Source of the DNA: Halichondria panicea
Taxonomy: Eukaryota; Porifera; Demospongiae; Suberitida; Halichondriidae
DNA length: 64,000 nt
Assembly: GCF_963675165.1 (NCBI RefSeq)
Contig: NC_087385.1
Span: forward strand, 470,001-534,000
Reading direction: 5' to 3'
A program made the translations under genes and the position numbers. Under the pieces are notes generated by a model. That model saw only the letters and a program-made list of their open reading frames with translations. It made no database searches and was not told where the DNA came from. This document shows positions 57,500 through 64,000 of this stretch, piece after piece. Within the stretch, counting starts at the first letter, position 1; each line of letters begins with the position of its first letter.

Positions 57500-58499
57500 T
57501 TGAAAGAAAGCGATCAACAGTGAGTAGCTAGTTAGTTATCTATTACAACTGCATATTAAACTAGAGACTCTGTTATAATCATAGTTTAGCAGTGCATCTC
57601 AGCTAAAGTGCTTCTAACTGGCAGACCACTAGGACTAGACTACTAGCATTCAATCTAGGACATTTAGATAAGCTATTTTGGTGTTTTTATTTAGTCTTAT
57701 TAACTCACCTCCTAAATATCTAAGTAAATCAGCGAAGACACAACTTTATTCTTATGTTCTCGTGTCTAGGTAAGTCTCTGTACTGTACTGGTACAAGGTA
57801 CTGTACTTGTGGAAGCAAACTCTACCACAGCAATGCAATTAGCCACTTCCACTGAAATTCCATTCATGTGATAGGGTGCAGGAAAGAGGGGTGGGGCTGT
57901 CTCTGCAGTCTTACTGAGCATGCGCATTAATTTGCACAAATATAATTTTGAGTATCTTTGAACAGCCATAACTTTATTTCAGTGGCCCACATGGCCACAG
58001 TAGCGCGTGGGTTATTCACAGGGCTCCGGAGCTGTTGTGAGGGTGTCGGGAAACTGGCATCCTCCCTCAGAGCGCTACTTTATCCGGAGTTCTGTAACTG
58101 TATACACTGCTCGGTGTGGTGTTCCTTATGCTGCCCTCAAAAGCAGTACCTTATCCCTAAGCGCGCGGTACTGGCCACACCGCTTTTTTTCCACACATAC
58201 GTATGGCCAAATTCGCAATGTACCTCTCAAATATAAACATACTCATTCTGAACTTCTAAGAAAAATGTTGGATCCACGACCATAGTTTAATTATAGTTCC
58301 TCTGAACTCAGCATCCACATAGTAATTATTTTTCACATTATTTTTCCTAACTAACTTTGGCTTTATATCCCATCCTCTAAAAAAAAAAATTATAGTTCCT
58401 CTGGAAATGATCATCATCAGTTGGGGATTTCAACCTAGTTGGGCGTGGCCCGACTTTCCCACGTGGACTAGAACCAAGCTTTTTGGCTTTTCAAGCAAG
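57500..58499. promoter_or_regulatory. Head-to-head region between FHOD and DPH2
   Basis: About 1 kb between start codons. It includes a G+C-rich island at about 57990-58190 with nested hairpins and a T-run, and a 92-codon plus-strand frame (58007-58285 and an overlapping one from 57958) of unknown meaning. Untranslated first exons of either gene may lie here. Confidence 0.4.
58112..58190 (+). ncRNA. Candidate 3' part of a Pol III-like small RNA
   Basis: An outer 8-bp stem (CGGTGTGG 58112-58119 with CCACACCG 58175-58182) encloses an inner 7-bp stem (CAGTACC 58144-58150 with GGTACTG 58167-58173), and seven T follow at 58184-58190. That order suggests a structured transcript with a Pol III terminator. 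No A/B box was found, and no known RNA family was recognised. The 5' end is undefined. Confidence 0.22.
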
Positions 58500-60965
58500 A
58501 TGAGCTCTGTAGCTTTCAGTAGCGATGGAGTAGAGGTGATCTCGAGACAATTGGAGACGGAGCTGACTCTGGGAGGTACTGACAGATCGCGTGAGCAACT
58601 GGAGGCCTTCTATGAGCTGGAGAGATGCTCTGCATTCATTACTGACAATGACTATCACAGGGTGAACATACAGATACAGATTGTGTGGACACTATTGCAT
58701 CTCCTAGTGAAAGCTGAATTACTGTGTGTAGTCACCCTATATAAGGCACCCTATATAAGGCACCACTAAACTAAACATTGCGTAAAGCGATGTACATGTA
58801 CATAAACAAAACATTAAGTGGATGAAATGTCTATTTTCAGTTATTTTTTATTCAAAAAAACAAAATTTAAATACTTTACGAACGTTTTATTCTTGTCACA
58901 CGTACACATGATGCGCTTATTGTCTCCTGATTACTGGTTGTGTGTGTGTGTGTGTCTAGTGCAGTGGTGTGGATGATGGGACCTCAGTGTTTCTTCCCTG
59001 TACTATAGGTGGCCCTCCAGTTCCCTGACCAGTACCTGTGTGACTCTCACTGGGTGGCATTACGACTGAGGGAGACCACACAACATGAGGTATTCATCCT
59101 GGCAGACACCTCCTATGGAAGGTGAGAGGGACACACACCACATTTGATGCAAATCTGTACAGTTATAATGGATCCAGGCCTAAAAAGCAAATAATTATAA
59201 GATCGGGTCATTGGATTGTTAACGGAAGTTCTGCTGTGAGTTGTATTAATATTTAATTTCATATTGTTCCTTCTGCAGCTGTTGTGTGGATGAGGTGGCC
59301 GCAGATCATTTGGGAGCTGACTGTATCGTGCACTTTGGACCCTCCTGCCTCACACAGTGAGTGTGTGCGTGGTGGGATATACTATTATAATGTTACTGAA
59401 TTTCAGAATTACTCCCCTCCCCCTCCCATTGTGTATAGGACGAGGAGACTACCAGTGTTGTACGTGTTTGGTCTGGAGGCTATGGATGTGAGTGTGTGTG
59501 TCACTGCATTCAGACAACTGTTCACTGACACTGAGGACCGGATACTAGTGCTCTACCATACCTCATACTCACACTGCATAGGTGAGTGCACTATCCAGCA
59601 TGGTGAGCATGACATCGTGCGTCTATTCCTTGCAGGTGGTTTAGAGGAAGCTTTGACAAGTGATTATTCTCATTGTGTTTTCTCAAATCTTGTTGTGCCC
59701 GTGTCTGATCGTACCTCCGATGTTTCCATGGGAACAGAGCCGAGGACGGCGTGTAATTGCTCTCAAGGAGCCTCTAGTGATGATGCTGATAGTAGAACGT
59801 GTGTTGAGCGTGACACACTCATCGGCAACAAAGATCAAGTAGAGGATACTGCCACACCCATCAACGAGGCAGCCCCTGTGATTACCCCGCCTAATGATGT
59901 AACTGACTCTACGTATCACAGGTATGCTTTGAATGAACAAGGTGTGCCAGTTAATTGCAAGGGCTACCCAACATTATGACTGTGTATGCACATTCATACC
60001 ATTCTTGTTTCATTACAAGCGAGGAATTCACGTTGTGTTGTGTCTCTAGGTTTGGCCGTGAGTTCACCCTGGCTGGTCCCCTGGAGAGCTACTCAGTGTT
60101 CTACGTGGGGGGAGAGGGGGCCACCCTCAACAACCTCATGCTCAACCTCACTCAGTGTCAGGTAATTAGGAGAGAGGGGGAGTATCCTTTAATTATAGTG
60201 TCCTTTACTCTAACAAAGTGCTCAGTCGTGTATTGTGTGCATACATAATGTATGTTCTGATATACTGTCAGTATAGCGATGATGTGTCAGGGAATTATTG
60301 CGTGCTTAATTGTTTATGAATGGGTTATAAAGGATGTTTTCATTGTGTGTGTTTGTGCTACAGTTCTACAGTCATGACCCAGTACACTGTGTGAGCAGGA
60401 GGGAGACACTCAATATAAACAAGGCTCTGGGGAGAAGGTAAAGAGCATTCCAGCCTCCTACTGTATAATTATACTGATGATGATTGTATTGTGTTCTGTG
60501 CAGATACTACCTGATGCAGCGAGCTAAGGAAGCCAGGACTGTGGGCATTCTAGTAGGCACACTGGGAGCAGGTGTGTGTGTGGGGGGGGGGGGGTAGGGG
60601 ACCTCCTGCCAAGGCTTAGTGGGGTGGGGGGTAGGGGACCTCCTGCCAAGGCTTAGTGGTCATAGCATGCATAGTTGCTGGCATTAGCTGTCTGGTTGGA
60701 ATGTTCTGTTTGTGAGTTGTTGTTTGTCTGGCAGCTAATTATTTGGAGAGCATACAGAGACTCAAGGACATGCTGAGAAGGGTTGGGAAGAAGGTGAGTG
60801 GGCGTGGTGTCTCGATTAGGGGAAATATGTGAATGATGTCAATAATGCTTTAAAACTGCATTCCTTTGTGTCTATTTTTGGCTATTAATAGCATGTTGGG
60901 AGTAACGTGATTATGTTTGTATATTGTCTATTTATCATCCATCTTTTATCATACCCCCCCCCCCC

Positions 60966-61020
<55 letters not shown>

Positions 61021-62448
61021 CTACACTATAGCGGTGGGCAAGCTGAACATCCCCAAGATGGCCAACTTCCTGGAGGTGGATGTGTTTGTGCTAGTGGCCT
61101 GTCCTGAGAACAGTCTTCTTGACTCTAGTCAGTTCTATAAGCCGGTGGTCACACCCTACGAGATGGAAGTTGCCTGTAACAGGTGGGCGGGGTGACCTGT
61201 AGGTACTATTGGGTTTAGTACGGACTATATAGTCACTAGCTGTAGCTAATTTGAGTGCCTATAAGTTATAGTTAGACATTCATTTTTGACCTACTAATAG
61301 CAGGTAGTTTTTCAGGGGCAAAAATTAATATTCTTCATTGAACATTGGAGCACGAATGAAGCGATCATCCATCTTTACCTGAAGTGCGCGCAACCACCCA
61401 CGAACTAACTAGTATTGCTCAACCACGATTAATGTTTTGACTCTCAGAAATTACCCGTCACAGATGTTTATAGTACATGACATGTTCACGTGTGTATAGA
61501 TCTGGTGTTTACATATTCATTGGCTCTCCTGCAGGTCTCGACAGTGGGGTGGGGACTACACTACTGACTTCACTGAGCTGCTACCAGGTGACTAACCACA
61601 CCCATTATAACTCCACCCACTCCCCCTCCCCCGTACAGGTGCTGCCTTCCATGTGCCGACTGGGGACGATAATGAAGTGAGTGGGCGGGTGGCCACTGAG
61701 AAGTGTTGACTTTAACTGTTGCTATTTGCACTAAGTCAACCACTCACCATAGTTTACAGTTTATATAGTAGCATTGTTAGAGACTTGTGTTAGACCATTA
61801 TTACAGTACAGCGTATAATACAGTGAACCTGTTTTGTATTGAGAGGTAACCTGGTTGTATTATAGCAGAGGTGACCTTATAGCATGCCTAGTTGCCTACT
61901 CAAGATCATTGTGTCTATTTTTGGCCATAGTAGATCAGTCGAATGATATGGGTCGGTCCTTGGTCCATACTCTGGCCTATTTCTATATTAGTAACCCTAG
62001 TAGTGATGAATGTCCCTGTTATCGGAACACGTATAGTTTATAATTATTATCTTGTTCCACACATACACAGTTGGAGCCGGAGTTTTCCCTCATCAGTGGA
62101 AGTCTAATACCAGGCAGAGCTGAGAGTGATGAGCAAGGTAACCTTGACAGGCATTTACATTCGACTTAGTAACTATGCATATAGATATTTCATCAACTGC
62201 TCTGGTTCCACGGTCAAAGATGGAAGTGGCCGTACAGAAATCAGCTGGTAAGCTCACACACTGTCACATGTCGTTACCCCCCCACCACACACCACACACA
62301 TACACACCAAACGATAGCTGCCTCTTTTCTACACTCTCGCTCGTGGCAAGGTTTGGAGCAGCAGCTCGGACAGACGGAGGTAATCGTGGCAGCAGAGGGG
62401 ATAAGCGGAGTGGCAGCTGGCTACGCTCATGAACCATCAGAGAACTGA
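58500..62448 (+). CDS. DPH2: Diphthamide biosynthesis protein 2
   Basis: Fourteen exons: 58500-58661, 59009-59121, 59279-59356, 59439-59921, 60050-60161, 60364-60437, 60504-60571, 60735-60793, 61019-61182, 61535-61587, 61639-61676, 62071-62137, 62185-62247, 62318-62448 (TGA). All phases agree; 554 aa (human 489). DPH2 pairs with DPH1 as the iron-sulfur radical enzyme that starts diphthamide on elongation factor 2. Shared motifs: [43 protein letters not shown] (Cys93/94), [49 protein letters not shown] (Cys411), [29 protein letters not shown]. About 100 residues from exon 4 (Ser/Thr/Asp-rich, 59600-59921) have no human counterpart. The ATG is chosen because an N-terminal extension upstream looks non-family. 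Confidence 0.93.
60962..61018 (+). repeat. Poly-C plus CA microsatellite at a DPH2 acceptor
   Basis: About 15 C followed by (CA)n reach directly to the AG of DPH2 exon 9. Confidence 0.85.
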
Positions 62449-62711
62449 ACAGTTGCTATTTCACACCTGAACAGTTGCTATTTCACACCTGATCACTTGC
62501 ACTTTTGTGTTTATTTTTATAAAATTTAATTTGCAACATTCATAATCAATCAAATGTTTTTTCAGCCAATGGGGTATATAGACAACGGCATAATAAATCG
62601 TGACAGCAACATAATCATAGACGTGTGGAAATTGCATAATAATTATGAATTATAATAATTATAGTGAGGTCAATTTAACGTGCTGGTATATACACAAACA
62701 CGCACAGTCAG

Positions 62712-63970
62712 TTACATATCACGTCCGTATCTTGTCTTATTGTTGGGGATACTGTTGAGTTCCTTGAGCACCTGAGCCATTGTTAGCCTCGCCTCTGCCC
62801 TCTCTCGCACACACTCCACCACCAGGTCATACATGGCCCGCCAGCTCTCCCTCACACCTGCTATTATACGATGTCTCGTCTCAGGGCTCGGCTGCTCACA
62901 AGTTATGACCTCACACACGAGGATACCGTAACTGAAAGTGTCTATCTTCGTTGTTTGTTTAGGCAGTGGTCTCCTTGGGTCTAAGGAAGGAAAGGTTTCC
63001 GGGGCAGAGTAGATTATGGCTCCTTCTGCGGCCGTTTTCGATAATTTAGCGATATTGGCTGATCCAAAATCGGTCAATTTTGCACGCCACATATCGTTAG
63101 GTAGAGCCTCTAGGAGGACGTTGGGAGCACTCACATCACGGTGGATGATGGGCTCCTGGTGCTCGTGGAGGTAGTGGAGGGCATACGCAACATCTCTGAA
63201 AATTGACAGCTTGCTAGAGCCTAGGTCATGCTTTTGGTAGGCACTTCGTAGGTCAATATCCATCAGCTCTGTTACTAACAATGGTGGTAGTTTTAAAGCC
63301 CTTGAATCTTCGTCCATTACAGCACCAATGAATCTAACCAGGTTGGGGTGTTGCACTAGAGCCATGATGTTGATCTCTCTCTCCATTCGTTTGTTGGTAT
63401 CCTCGGACATGATGGCAAGATGAGGCTCCTTGATAGCCACAGCATGGTCGTTGTACCAGCCCTCGTACACCAGGCCCCACGCTCCCCCTCCTAGTGTCCG
63501 TGTTCGCATGACATCATTCCGCTTTATCTGCCAGTCGTCAGCCATTCCCCCCTTCAGAGAGGCCAACTGTATCCCTTGGTTAGGACTGCTAGCTCCCGAC
63601 TCCCTCTTGAAATCAAGGCTCTTCTTTCTCTCAAAAGCCAGTTCCATTTCGAGCTCTTGTTTGCGTCTTTTCTCCTGCTCCAGTTGTAGAGAAAGCTTCT
63701 TTACCTGCTGTCTTAGAGCAGCAATATCTTCATGATTGGGGTCACCATCGAGTGCTTTCTCCTTAGCTTTGAGTTTAGCCTGTTGTTCTTGTTTTGCTTT
63801 GAATTGTTCTTTTTTCTCGTGTTCCATTTGTTTGGATTTTTTGTCGCCATCAGTAGCTTCTTGTCTTTCCTCCTCGGCCTTGGCTTTCTCTGCGAGATGT
63901 TTCTGTCGAGATTGCTCTTTCTCATCAACATAGGTGTCTTCCAGCGGGGACAGTGACCTCTCACTGGTAT
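62712..63970 (-). CDS. TKL-like protein kinase with N-terminal coiled coil (5' partial)
   Basis: This is the last exon (acceptor at 63971-63972, stop TAA at 62712-62714); earlier exons lie past the window edge. It encodes 418 complete residues. The first part is a long charged Lys/Glu/Gln coiled coil (EEERQEA, KEQFKAKQEQQAKLKAKEKA, RQQVKKLSLQLEQEKRRKQE). Numbering from Met at 63827, the kinase domain has a Gly loop GGGAWG (113-118), VAIK Lys133, HRD Asp231 in HRDVSAPNV with Asn236, DFG 253-255 and APE 275-277, so it looks catalytically competent. The HRDVSAPN loop and overall style fit tyrosine-kinase-like (TKL) kinases. Specificity (Ser/Thr or Tyr) cannot be set. It is convergent with DPH2, 263 bp away. 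Confidence 0.85.
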
Positions 63971-64000
63971 CTGCATGGGAAGTAAAACAGTAGATCTCAT

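Noticed and set aside
58407-58499. DPH2 N-terminal extension from an upstream ATG at 58407
   Set aside because: The 31 extra residues are Trp/Pro-rich and unlike DPH2 N-termini; the ATG at 58500 starts a typical MSS sequence.

Overview
This is intron-rich animal nuclear DNA carrying ten recognisable protein-coding genes, one intron-containing tRNA gene, a nested family of small secreted-peptide genes and many tandem repeats. The gene content (FHOD formin, MYLIP/IDOL, USP10, POLA2, NUP85, metaxin, DPH2, PYURF, FAM210), mostly short GT-AG introns, tight spacing and a coiled-coil TKL-like kinase suggest an early-branching metazoan, most likely a demosponge. The organism is an inference; no single feature proves it. 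All exon models below were built by hand from splice consensus, reading-frame phase and remembered family similarity. No transcript or database was consulted.

Layout, left to right. NUP85 (+, 1-2421, 5' end outside the window) is followed closely by a metaxin gene (+, 2721-13105). Metaxin has two remarkable introns: one is a 3 kb array of about 70 copies of a 43-bp repeat, the other (5.7 kb) contains four minus-strand copies of a secreted-peptide gene, only one of them intact. PYURF (-, 13451-13784) is convergent with metaxin and head to head with USP10 (+, 14073-25119). MYLIP (-, 25656-32385) and POLA2 (-, 32638-40180) lie in tandem. POLA2 is head to head with a FAM210-type gene (+, 40394-41096). 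An FHOD-family formin (-, 41464-57499) has 23 exons and carries tRNA-Tyr in the intron between its FH1 and FH2 coding exons. DPH2 (+, 58500-62448) is head to head with FHOD, and a TKL-like protein kinase (-, 62712 to beyond 64000) is convergent with DPH2.

The genes are unrelated housekeeping and regulatory functions: nuclear pore, mitochondrial import and assembly, deubiquitination, ubiquitin ligation, DNA replication priming, actin assembly, diphthamide synthesis and signalling. They do not form a pathway. They alternate between head-to-head and tail-to-tail pairs, so short shared promoter regions (213-1000 bp) are likely.

The most unusual parts are the nested secreted-peptide family with one intact and three broken copies, the higher-order structure in the 43-bp satellite, several long near-perfect hairpins, and at least three families of short dispersed repeats. 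USP10 keeps both an FGDF motif (G3BP binding in human USP10) and a PAM2 motif (PABP binding).
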